A stretch of DNA of 64,000 bases from Larix kaempferi (taxonomy: Eukaryota > Streptophyta > Pinopsida > Pinales > Pinaceae), in contig BSBM01000994.1 of assembly GCA_027924585.1 (NCBI GenBank), forward strand, positions 6,455,001-6,519,000. Direction: 5' to 3'. Shown one piece after another: positions 9,069 to 19,000 of this stretch. Position 1 is the stretch's first letter; every line of letters starts with the position of its first letter. The notes under the pieces were generated by a model, which made no database searches, was not told where the DNA came from, and saw only the letters and a list, made by a program, of their open reading frames with translations. Made by a program: the position numbers and the translations under genes.

Positions 9069-12000
9069 ATGCCAAAACCCAGTAAGAAGAAGGCGAAGAT
9101 GACAGAAAAGAAACCTGTCCCTCCTAAGATTGAAACCTCTCTCCAGGACACTAGGTGCACCACAGGTGTCCCTCCGGAAATCAGATGGGGAGACATCCAC
9201 AGAATGATCCGGGACCAAGAAATCCCAGATATGCTGCTAGAGGAAGCACCAATCTATCGAAATATCAGAGCCTCAGGCATAACTAAGGCCGCTACCCGCC
9301 CTGAGCTGTTCCCCTGCGCTGAAGTCATCGGATGGATACTCCAACATGCCGATGCTGAAGGAAGAGTGATAAATGATAGCGGGAACATGGCTATCGCCTC
9401 ATTTCAACCCGCATATCTGACGGCAGCCTACAGGTTTCCCCGTGTCCAGCAAGCTCTGACTGATGAGTGGTTAAGCCAGATGAACAATGTCGAGATGGCC
9501 AAGAAGCTACTAGTGCAAGGGAAACATTTGAGGAAGAAAGGGAGTGAGGAGTATGACGTACAGAATCTAAGAGCTCCTTATAGATTAATCGCCCTGATGC
9601 TGTGTAGAATCTTCGGCATGCCCGATGGCACAGTATACAAGATTCAGTGGGTCCCTATCATTCACTATGTGGCATTTCAGGGGACAGTTTTTGACTGGGC
9701 CACTATCTTGTCAGATAGCCTGGCCTCAATGATAAGTGCTGCTAAGCCCGGGCTGGCCTCGAAGAAGGCTGAATTCTTCATGTCTTCGTACCTGATAGAC
9801 TGTATCTTGGCCAAGATAGAGTTCCCCGGATTGGGGTGTACATGGGATAGGACCACAGCCCCGGTCTACATCGCATTCAAGATGTTGTGGGCTCAGAATT
9901 ACAAGCCCAGCTACAAACTCATCTGTGAGGGTTTCATCATGCCCCTATACGAGAAAATATTCAAGGAAGAACCAAGTTGCCTGTCACAAAACGCTTTGGA
10001 AGTCCTCGAGGATTATGGGGACTTCTACTTTTCAGAACAAGGCACCTACTTGAGAATGTTTGGAGGGACTAAGCCCCCATACATATTGCCGCAGTATGCC
10101 ACAGACTATGTGGTACTCAAGGAAGCAGTGAGACAACTCTTCTTGGATGGGATTGGAGCATTCCTCCACAAGCTACACAAGGCTTCCTTTCCCCCCTTAC
10201 CTTTCTGCATAGGTACTTACAAGTTTTCAGGGGTGGCCTCTGCCGACGAATTTGTTCAAGAATTGAAGGCCTTCCATTTCGGTGAAGTCATCTTCCACAG
10301 GAACGACAGAAAGGGTAAAGTGGCCGAGCATTGCAAGGGGAACTATGCTAACTTCGAATACTCCCACTACCCCAATGCCGAGGAGGAAGCATTCAGAGGC
10401 ATCAGCAATATGACTGAGCTACGGATCTGTCACCAAAGTACTGGAGCGAGCTCTAGCTCAACCAAAGCCCAGAAGACTATCCAGCAAAAGGAGAGAGAAG
10501 CCAAGGATGCCCGAGCTCAGGAAGAGCTCAGGTTAAGAGAAGAGGCAAGGTTACAAAAGGAAGTCGAGGAAGCAAGGAAGCAGCAGGACGCTGAAAATGA
10601 GAGACTGCGGAAGGAGGCTGAAGAAGCCCAAAAGCAGAAAGAAGCAGAAATTGAGCAAGCTGAAGCAAGGAAGAAAGCGGAGGAAGAATTGAAGGCAAGA
10701 GAAGATGCCCAGGTAGGTGGGTCCGGTGCGCAGGACATGGAGATAGACACCTCTCAGGCAGGTGGCTCTAGTACCCAAAGGGAAGGGACAGACCCCGCTC
10801 AGGAAGTCCGGACCCCACCTATGGAAGAAGACATAGACATCATAAACCGACCAATTGTACCGTACACTCCATCTGGGAAGCGTACGGTGTCCAAATGGAA
10901 TGAGTTTGTCTATGACAAGAAAAGAAAAACAATGGTCCTCCAATCAGAAGAAAGGATTAAAAGTCCTTTCCATGACGACATAGTTACCCACCGAGAGGTC
11001 GCTGTCATGCAGAACACAGATGCGGATCCCATTGCCATGGCCTCCGCAGTTATAGCGACAGCACAAGCATCATTTGCCAATGTAGGGGTGATAGTCAAAG
11101 AAAATATATTGACAAAGAAAAGAGCACGTACCCTGCAGCGAAACGTGGCTAATGAGCAAGCTCAAAGAGACCTGGCAGTGAACAAGTATAATTGCTTGTA
11201 CGCTGAGCACAAGGAGTTGGCAAACAAGTACAGCTACCTGGAGGAGGAAAAGGACCAGCTAGCACTCCAAATAATGATTGCAGAAGCAGAGAAGAGTGGA
11301 GCAGAAGAAAAGGCTTCCCAGCTAGAAACAGACAAGCAGGCATTAGCTGAGCGTTTAGAGCAAGCGGAAAGCAGAACCTTGGACATGTCCCCCTTCCACG
11401 AGCTGTCGTGCAATATACTACAGCAAGTGCATGGCTCTCAAGAGCTAATCACTGATGAGGTGTGCAAACTCAAGGCCATGACGGTTAGGCTAAAGGAGGT
11501 GAATGCGGAATCCCACAGGCTCAAGGCTAAGAATACCCGTGTCAAAGCAAATGTCATAAGTCAGATGGCATGGAGAGAAGGGAAAGGAGGTTTCCCCCCG
11601 CATCTTCCTTTCAAGACCGTGGAAGATTTTAATGAAGATATAGCCTTGTTGGAGTTTGGCCGGAACTGTGCCAATAAGCTGATGGCCAGTGTGCAGAAGA
11701 CCACAGATAGAATCAACAACCTGTACCAAAAGCTCAAAGGAGTCCATGATAACTGCTCATTAAGTTTCCCTCAGACCCTAGAAGACTTCCCGGGAAAAGA
11801 GCAGCGGTTATCTCAACTGAAAGAAGAGCTAGGCGTCCAGATGGAGTATGTGAAAAGCATTGATGTCCTTGCCATAGATGATCTCCAACATTACATCGGT
11901 TCATCAACACTTCACAACCATCTGCTGAAGGAAACATATCAAGTTGCTGAAGCAGAAGTACAAAGCATTAAAATAGAGCTCGGGAAGAATATAACTTCTC

Positions 12001-12296
12001 AGAAAATCCTGTTTCCTGCTGCAGCAAACATAATCATAAGGGATACAGGTGTGTGGCACAGTTACATAGAAGAGGAGGTCAGGAAAGCTGCAACAGCAGC
12101 AGAAGCATCAGTAGACCCGGCAGCCCCTCTCCCAGCAGTCTCTTCCCCAACAATGGCAGAAATTCTGGCCAGTCCCATTCCCCCTTCCCAATTAGGAGCA
12201 GCATCAGCAGGGGAGTCGAGGACCTCTTCCCAGGATGCATCAGTGACCATCAACTTGGGCGACCCTTTGCCAGGAGAAGCTCACGCACAGGAATGA
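9069..12296 (+). CDS. LTR-encoded 1075-aa protein of unknown function (5' LTR copy)
   Basis: A single uninterrupted frame wholly inside the LTR. It starts at an ATG in the context TTCAAGATGCC, the first long frame after TATA box P1. The N-terminus is basic (KPSKKKAKMTEKK, possible nuclear signal). Residues about 35-450 look globular and rich in aromatic residues. Residues about 466-547 form a charged E/K/R/A coiled coil. A Gly/Ser/Thr-rich acidic linker follows, with a basic cluster (KKRK) near residue 617. A second coiled coil spans about 680-772, more helix about 797-1000, and the tail is Ala/Pro/Ser-rich. I see no protease, RT, integrase or zinc-knuckle motif and do not recognise the family. 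Ogre-type elements have an extra ORF before gag, so it may be a counterpart displaced into the LTR. The second copy differs at two residues (815 and 1056). Confidence 0.85.
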   Translation: MPKPSKKKAKMTEKKPVPPKIETSLQDTRCTTGVPPEIRWGDIHRMIRDQEIPDMLLEEAPIYRNIRASGITKAATRPELFPCAEVIGWILQHADAEGRVINDSGNMAIASFQPAYLTAAYRFPRVQQALTDEWLSQMNNVEMAKKLLVQGKHLRKKGSEEYDVQNLRAPYRLIALMLCRIFGMPDGTVYKIQWVPIIHYVAFQGTVFDWATILSDSLASMISAAKPGLASKKAEFFMSSYLIDCILAKIEFPGLGCTWDRTTAPVYIAFKMLWAQNYKPSYKLICEGFIMPLYEKIFKEEPSCLSQNALEVLEDYGDFYFSEQGTYLRMFGGTKPPYILPQYATDYVVLKEAVRQLFLDGIGAFLHKLHKASFPPLPFCIGTYKFSGVASADEFVQELKAFHFGEVIFHRNDRKGKVAEHCKGNYANFEYSHYPNAEEEAFRGISNMTELRICHQSTGASSSSTKAQKTIQQKEREAKDARAQEELRLREEARLQKEVEEARKQQDAENERLRKEAEEAQKQKEAEIEQAEARKKAEEELKAREDAQVGGSGAQDMEIDTSQAGGSSTQREGTDPAQEVRTPPMEEDIDIINRPIVPYTPSGKRTVSKWNEFVYDKKRKTMVLQSEERIKSPFHDDIVTHREVAVMQNTDADPIAMASAVIATAQASFANVGVIVKENILTKKRARTLQRNVANEQAQRDLAVNKYNCLYAEHKELANKYSYLEEEKDQLALQIMIAEAEKSGAEEKASQLETDKQALAERLEQAESRTLDMSPFHELSCNILQQVHGSQELITDEVCKLKAMTVRLKEVNAESHRLKAKNTRVKANVISQMAWREGKGGFPPHLPFKTVEDFNEDIALLEFGRNCANKLMASVQKTTDRINNLYQKLKGVHDNCSLSFPQTLEDFPGKEQRLSQLKEELGVQMEYVKSIDVLAIDDLQHYIGSSTLHNHLLKETYQVAEAEVQSIKIELGKNITSQKILFPAAANIIIRDTGVWHSYIEEEVRKAATAAEASVDPAAPLPAVSSPTMAEILASPIPPSQLGAASAGESRTSSQDASVTINLGDPLPGEAHAQE

Positions 12297-12536
12297 AGAA
12301 GCTGAATTCAGTGAGCCACTCTTTTCAGCCAGACACGTGCCCAGCAGGGAACGCTTTGAGTTTAGCAAATTTTCTGTTATATGTAAGGCGTAAGCTGTGG
12401 GACAGCTGTCCCTATTCTTTTTGTCAAAATATTTTGTAAATGAAGTGACCATTTTTTGGTGATCGATTATATTAGAAATCCCTGTAAATGACAGGTGGGG
12501 GATGCTAGGTGTCAGCCCAGAGGGCAAATTTGTAAC

Positions 12537-12545
12537 TATAAATAG
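12537..12545 (+). promoter_or_regulatory. TATA box P2 of element B 5' LTR
   Basis: TATAAATAG lies 240 bp after the ORF stop and about 1.0 kb before the LTR end. A start here would give a transcript lacking the 1075-codon ORF and beginning about 1 kb before gag. The same motif is present in the 3' LTR. Which TATA makes genomic RNA cannot be told from sequence. Confidence 0.55.
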
Positions 12546-13521
12546 AAGCTAGGAAAGATTAGGCAAGGACTTTTTGCAGGGAATGAAAATTTTGGGCAAA
12601 TGATATAAGCTATCTTGTATCGGCTCCGTAAATTGAAATTTTCTAATAGAAGCCACAGGAGATGGACGTTTTGCTTGGAATGTTGGGTTGCTTTATGTTG
12701 GACTATTCTAATGACTGCAATTCTGCAATGTGAGATCATTCTTAACTTCTGAATTATTTCTTTGTATTAATGATTTTGCTCTTATCTATGCATGCGTTCT
12801 CTCTATTTCATGGACAATGAATGCGTTCCATATTAAATCAGGAGCTACCTGCTGATACTTTTACCATTGCTGTAGATTTTTTCTTCTAGAACGAATGGCT
12901 AACTGTTCTTTCTTCAGGATAATTCGTATGGCTCATTGTTCATGCTTTTAATTGCTCCTTGCAGGGATCTTTTAGTTTAATTCCAGATCTGTTTCTTTAT
13001 CCTTGTTACTTAGATCAAACCATTTGATTTCTTCGGTTCATAAGCAATAGATGCGTTCTGTGAATTTCATTGTAGATTTGTTTCCTTATCCTGTAGTTTC
13101 CCTCTGTCTTTTTCTGAGCAATAGATGCGTTCCATTTTGAATGAGAAGCTATCTTCTCAAGATCCTCATCTCGCTGTAGCTTTGACCGTGAGAAATAATA
13201 GCTATCTGTTCGTTGCTTATGATATCTGTTACAGCTGATTGCTCTCCCCTTAAGCGTGTTCCCCTGCAGGGATAGATAGAAGTGTTTCTGTTTCTAGATT
13301 TAGATCTGTTTCAATGGCATCTAGATTAAGTATAATTTAGGCACATGCATCTCATATAAAACACATAAAAAACAAAAAGAAAGGTGGATCGGGCCATAAC
13401 CGGTAAAATCGGATTTAAAGTCCAAAACCACGGTTGCCGGAACCGCTAACCGGACGGATTCCCTACACCAAACGGGAGACAGTCTAATTGGGACCGTCTC
13501 TCGGGGAGAATCCCTTTCTGA

Positions 13522-13548
13522 TTGATGCTACGATATCCGAGGCATCAA
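13522..13548 (+). other. Terminal stem-loop at element B LTR end
   Basis: TTGATGC (13522-13528) pairs with GCATCAA (13542-13548) across a 13-nt loop, 2 nt before the LTR terminus. The LTR start also carries a palindrome, so both ends can fold. It is conserved in the 3' LTR. Confidence 0.55.
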
Positions 13549-13555
13549 CAGTTTT

Positions 13556-13573
13556 TGGCGCTAGAAGGAGGGC
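13556..13573 (+). other. Primer binding site of element B
   Basis: TGGCGCTAGAAGGAGGGC begins 5 nt after the 5' LTR. TGGCGC starts are typical of Tat and Athila primer sites. The exact tRNA cannot be named without a tRNA set from the species. Confidence 0.65.
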
Positions 13574-13582
13574 CTGAAGTGC

Positions 13583-16033
13583 ATGGCTGATAGAGGAAAA
13601 TCTTCCACGGTCATAGATAACACTGAAAACCCGCTTGAAGAAAACTTGTCACACAGCCCAGATCTTGGATTAACAGACCAAGAACGCCTCATTTCTGACC
13701 CTGAGCCTCAGGAAGCTTTGTACGCTGTTCCTTTTGCAGAAATAGAGGACTTGAGAAGACATACTAGATCTTACGTTAGACAGCTAGGTGGGTTAAACGC
13801 TGTCAACTTCCTCCCTAAGAAAACTACACCCAGAAAGGAGCCGCAATATACCCGTGATTCGATCCTCGTTCAGAGTTTTGAAGAACTGGTAAATCTAACG
13901 TTGGAAGAAATCTCCGGCACTCTTAACAAGTCAGACCAAGAAAATCTCGAAGAAATTACCACTCCCAAAAGTACTCCACCGAATTCACCTTACAATTCTC
14001 CACCAGGGTCTCCACGTCCAAACCCAAACATGGCTGTACCTGCCTGGAGAGCAAGGGGAGCGCTGAACCTGGCTGGACCATTCCATAATCTCCCTAAAAA
14101 TCCAGAAAAGGTCTTGCCTAAGTACGATCCAGGGAAGGCCATTTCGGCGGAGGATCACCTCAAGAGTTTTTACTTAGCTCTGAACCTTTTAAATGTACAA
14201 CATGAAGACGTAGTCTGCAGGTTGTTTCCGTATACATTCGAGCCTAAGGTATCATCTTGGTACTTTAGCCTTCAACCCAGCTCAATCTCTAGTTGGGATG
14301 ATTTCGAAAAGTGTTTCCTCAAGAAGTACGGGAACCAAAAAACTGTAGCCACGCTTATGAAAGAGCTCTTATCCATGAGAATGGAGAAGAAGGAAAAGGT
14401 TCAAGACTTTAATCAAAGATTCACAACGCTGTTAAATAACTTTAGTGAAACTAACAAACCCACAGAAGAGTCTTTGATTGAATACTACACAACAGCTCTT
14501 GAAGGTCCAATCGCAATGTTTGTAAAACGATCCAAGAAAACGACCCTAATAGAGAATTTTGAGGAAGCTCGAAAGGTAGAGGAAGAGGCTGATAGCATAG
14601 CTAAACATGCCTTAGATATGGAAACAAAACCAGCAGCTAGCAAGAAACCTTTTCTCCTCACGAGAGGCAAAGAAGAGCCATCTACGGATATGGAAAACGT
14701 AGTTAAGATGATGCAGAAGTTATCTAACAAAATCGTAGATCTTGAGAAAGACAAGGCTGCTAATACATCTAGGAAACCTTTCAAGCCATTCTATAAGAGA
14801 AGGGAAGACGGGGAACAGTCTCACCCACCAATGAACACTGCCCCTGTTCTAAATTTGAATGAGATTGGGATGGAGAATTTCTGCACCTTTCACCAAGAAC
14901 CACACTCGGAGAAGAGCTGCCCTCAATGGATCAATTCCATGAGCTTGGTCATGAACCAAATATTAGACTCTCAGATCCCAGACCCGGATGATCCTCCAGA
15001 AGAGTCAGGCCCTGAGTTAGAGGAACCAACCCCGGACACTACTATGGTATTGTGGGATTGGGTACCTATGACTGAATTAGTAGAAGAAGATTACGCAGAC
15101 AGCTCTCCCTCTACCATAAATGTTGCTACTCGCAGCAAGGGCCCAATTGCGGATCCTGTCCCATCCACCTCTTCCCATAAGCCTAAGATTACGAAGGGTC
15201 CGCCCAAGAGGCATATACCAATCATCCCACCACAGCCCAAAGTAAACCAGACAGCGGCCAAACAGCCAAGTGCTGATAACACAGTTCAGCCGCCTAAGGA
15301 GACCTTGAACAAAACAGATCAGTCCACTCGAATTGGGAATGAATCCGAAATAGGGTATGATATTATCGAAGATATCAAGAAAGTTAAAGCGAACGTATCA
15401 ATATTTGACATGTGTAGCTTGCCCCATCAACGAGACAAACTACTTCATGTTTTACAACCAAAACCCAGCGCTACATTAACAGATTCTCAAGACAATCCTG
15501 AAATTAACGAAGCTAGCATCGGTGGGAAATCCAAATCCCAAACATTGCCATTTCTGCTGACATTCGAAATTTTTAATCACAATGTTCATAACTGTCTGGT
15601 AGACTCTGGAGCTTCTTCAAACGTTATGCCACTTTCAATTTGTAAGAAAATTAATGGGCAGCCCGTACCATCTCCGGCTCAAATCATACAATTAGACAGG
15701 ACTGCTGTCAAGGTTATAGGGGAGATGAAAGATGTTTTAATTAGACTGTCAGCCGACCCTAGAGTTTGCCAATTCATTGACATAATGGTGGTTGATATTC
15801 CTGAAGCTTATGGGCTGATTCTAAGTAGGGATTGGTCTACCAAGTTGAGCGGCTACTTTGCTACCGATTGGTCTCATCTATGGCTGCCTTATCAGAACAG
15901 GCAGAATCAGATTAAAATTCTTAGGGAACCTCATATGAAACAAAACGTAACCCAGCTAGAAGAAAAGAATGAGGCTGTAGCTTTCTCTTCCTCGGTCCTG
16001 GGAAATTACTTCTTGGAAATAGATCCGGGGTAA
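13583..16033 (+). CDS. gag-pro: Element B gag-protease polyprotein (816 aa)
   Basis: It starts 33 nt after the LTR at ATGGCTGATAGAGG. Residues about 153-340 form the retrotransposon Gag core (WYFSLQPSSISSWDDFEKCFLKKY and the following helical segment). A Cys/His motif of Tat style (FCTFHQEPHSEKSC) lies near residue 433. A Pro/Ser-rich linker follows, then an aspartic protease with DSGASSNVMP (catalytic Asp about 674) and a later GLILSRDW segment. The frame ends at a TAA (16031-16033) that lies inside the start of the pol frame. There are no internal stops. The products would form the particle and cut the polyprotein. Identification of gag and protease is firm; the cleavage sites are not visible. 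Confidence 0.93.
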   Translation: MADRGKSSTVIDNTENPLEENLSHSPDLGLTDQERLISDPEPQEALYAVPFAEIEDLRRHTRSYVRQLGGLNAVNFLPKKTTPRKEPQYTRDSILVQSFEELVNLTLEEISGTLNKSDQENLEEITTPKSTPPNSPYNSPPGSPRPNPNMAVPAWRARGALNLAGPFHNLPKNPEKVLPKYDPGKAISAEDHLKSFYLALNLLNVQHEDVVCRLFPYTFEPKVSSWYFSLQPSSISSWDDFEKCFLKKYGNQKTVATLMKELLSMRMEKKEKVQDFNQRFTTLLNNFSETNKPTEESLIEYYTTALEGPIAMFVKRSKKTTLIENFEEARKVEEEADSIAKHALDMETKPAASKKPFLLTRGKEEPSTDMENVVKMMQKLSNKIVDLEKDKAANTSRKPFKPFYKRREDGEQSHPPMNTAPVLNLNEIGMENFCTFHQEPHSEKSCPQWINSMSLVMNQILDSQIPDPDDPPEESGPELEEPTPDTTMVLWDWVPMTELVEEDYADSSPSTINVATRSKGPIADPVPSTSSHKPKITKGPPKRHIPIIPPQPKVNQTAAKQPSADNTVQPPKETLNKTDQSTRIGNESEIGYDIIEDIKKVKANVSIFDMCSLPHQRDKLLHVLQPKPSATLTDSQDNPEINEASIGGKSKSQTLPFLLTFEIFNHNVHNCLVDSGASSNVMPLSICKKINGQPVPSPAQIIQLDRTAVKVIGEMKDVLIRLSADPRVCQFIDIMVVDIPEAYGLILSRDWSTKLSGYFATDWSHLWLPYQNRQNQIKILREPHMKQNVTQLEEKNEAVAFSSSVLGNYFLEIDPG

Positions 16034-19000
16034 CTATCAATCTGAAACCTTTTTCCATGAATCAGACAAACAGTCCGATCTCCTTCATTTTTCTCGGACT
16101 GATGAGGTTGATTGTAACATAGTCAATTTAGTTGCTGACGTAGACCACAAAGAAACTAACTTAGTTGAATCTAAAGATACCTTTTGGACATTATACTTTG
16201 ATGGTTCTAAAACTCTGGAAGGATCCGGAGCCGGTTGTGTTCTAATGGATCCAAAGAAGAACAAGTATTTTTTGTCTTGTAGATTAGAATTCGATTGTAC
16301 TAATAATACCGCTGAATATGAAGCTTTGGTGCATGGTTTAAAGAAGGCCATTGGCTTAAGTGTTAAGTACCTGAAGGTTTTTGGTGACTCCGAGATAGTA
16401 GTCAGACAGGTAAGAAACACCATTCATTGCCTCTCACCGCACTTGAAAGGTTACCAGGCTGAGGTATGGGATTTAATCATGTATTTTGACGCTTTCAATA
16501 TAAAATCAATTCCTAGGTTGCAAAATTCTGCTGCTGATTTGCTAGCAACATCTGCTTCTAGATTGGTGCCGACAAATAATAAATGCTCGATTGAATTGAT
16601 TTTCAGGCCTTCCATTCCCGATAACATCACAAACTTCAGAATCTTCGATGATGATGAGCAGATTATCAGCTTCCTGACAAATGAAGACAGTTTTCAAGGA
16701 GCTGCAATAGACGAGGAAGAACATGATGATGATTTGATGAAGAAGGAAGAGGAGAAGGGAAATTTCATGCCAAAAGGGGTAAGGTCCCTCGAAATGCTTT
16801 TCGATCTTCAAAATAAATTCAAAAGACCAGCTAATACCAAAACTAACAGCTCATCAATGCAACATGAGTTAGTTAATTTGGGTACCGAGACAGAACCAAA
16901 ATTTGTCAACCTTGGCAAATGTTGTTCACCAGGAGAAAGAGACAAGTTCATTAAATTGTTTAAACAGTACAAGGATGTGTTTGCATGGACCTATGAAGAT
17001 CTGAAGACATATGACGTCCACATCATTCAGCATGTTATACCAATGAAAGCGGGTGTCAAACCATTTCAGCAGCAGTTAAGAAGGATGCATCCCACTCTTG
17101 AACCGCTGATCCAAAAAGAATTAAAGAAACTCCTGGACGCGAAGATAATCTTCAAAGTTAGGCATTCCGAATGGGTTGCAAACTTGGTTCCCGTGAGGAA
17201 GAAATCAGGAGAGATTAGGCTATGTGTAGATTTCAGAAATTTAAACAAAGCCTCGGATAAAGACAACTACCCCGTACCTTCAATGGAGCAAATCCTACAA
17301 ATGGTGTCTGGATCTGAATTGTTTTCTCTCCTCGATGGTTTCTCTGGCTATAATCAAGTGTTAGTAGCCGAAGAAGATCGTCTCAAGACTACCTTCAGGA
17401 CTAAATGGGGAACTTTCGCTTACAGGAGGATGCCATTTGGTCTAATAAATGCAGGAGCCACATTCCAAAGGGCGATGGACATTGCCTTCCGAGGATTAGG
17501 TGGGCAATGCGTTGTTGTATACTTGGACGATGTGACAGTTTTTTCAAAGAAGAGGGAAGACCATGTTGTTCATCTGAGGCACATCTTCGACCGTTGCCGG
17601 AAGTATGGTATTTCCTTGAATCCCAAGAAGAGCGTGTTTGCTGTACCCGAAGGTAAGCTCTTGGGTCATGTCATCTCCAAGGGGGGAGTGTCAATCGACC
17701 AAGAAAGGGTCCAAGCTATTAATAAAATCCCAATGCCCCACAACAAAAAATCTATGCAGTCTTTTATGGGCACCATCAATTTTGTCCGCAGATTTGTTCC
17801 GGATTTTGCACAAATCGTTAAGCCATTGCAGCAGATGGTTAAACAAAGCACACAATTCAAGTGGACAGATTTGGAAAAGGACGCATTTAGAGACATCAAG
17901 GCGGCTGTAGCTAAAGCTCCTTCCTTAAGAAGCCCAGATTTTGATAAAGATTTCATCTTGTATACCTTCGCTGCGGATGATTCTCTCGCAGCTGTACTCA
18001 CGCAAAAGGTGGAGTTGGGGGACGAATACCCAATTTCGTTTATGAGCACTGGTCTGCAAGGGGCTGAGCTGAATTACCCCGTAGTTGACAAGCATGCCTA
18101 CGCAGTCTTCAAAGCAGTCAAGCAGTTTAGGCCATACATTTTGAAGAACAGAACTAAAGTCATAGTCCCCCATCCAGCTGTTAGATCCCTTTTCGTTCAA
18201 AAGGAATTGGGAGAGAGGAGAGGGAACTGGGTCACAGCTCTGCAGGAGTATGATTTGGAATTTAAACCTGCTACAATCATCAAAGGACAAGGTCTGTGCA
18301 AGTTACTGGCGGGAAACTCGACTGATGAAGAACAACATTGGAAAAACGAAGCCGAACTCAATTCGGTTGAGGTATGCCATATCTTCACAGCTCCCCAGTC
18401 GTGGTATAGAGATCTAGTGCACTATTTACAGCAGGGATATCTACCCGAGCACTGGAATTCTAAACAAAGAAGGGCACTCCGCTTGAAATCAGCACCCTAT
18501 CAGATCATTGATGGGATTCTCTTCAGAAAGAATTATGATGGAGTCCTTCTTAGATGTTTGGAAAAGGAGGATGCAAACAAAGTTGTCAAAGAATTGCATG
18601 ATGGCCCCGCAGGTGGCCATTATTCAGGAGAGACGACAGCACACAAGATACTGAGAGCTGGTTATTACTGGCCCACTCTGTTTCGAGATGCCCACACGTA
18701 CGCACGAAACTGTGATGTATGTCAAAGAAGCACTGGGAAGTTACCTAAGGCCGCAGGCCCATTGCAGCCTGTCATCATCTCTGAACCTTTTGAGCAATGG
18801 GGCATAGATGTTATCGGAGAAATAAATCCAAATTCTTCCTTGCAACACCGATACATTCTGACAGCTACCGACTACTTCACCAGATGGACGGAAGCCATCC
18901 CGCTGCGCAAGATCAATGAAGATGCAGTTATCAGCTTCTTGAAAGAGAACATCATAACCAGGTTTGGGGTTCCAATTTCCCTTGTTTTAGATAATGCTAC

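Larger units (their letters stand above)
6545..13550 (+). repeat. Element B 5' LTR (7006 bp)
   Basis: In order it contains a palindromic terminus (TGTTGCAGCAACA), a GC-rich palindrome array (6865-7965), a TATA box (8088), a stem-loop (8301-8342), a 1075-codon ORF (9069-12296), a second TATA box (12537), about 800 bp with GCAATAGATGCGTTC-type repeats, and a terminal stem-loop. Boundaries are fixed by the identical 3' copy and the target duplication. Confidence 0.96.

Noticed and set aside
10517-10943. Ser/Leu/Phe-rich minus-strand frames opposite the 1075-codon ORF (repeated at 24690-25116)
   Set aside because: They are antisense shadows of the coiled-coil codons. The plus frame is far longer and better composed.
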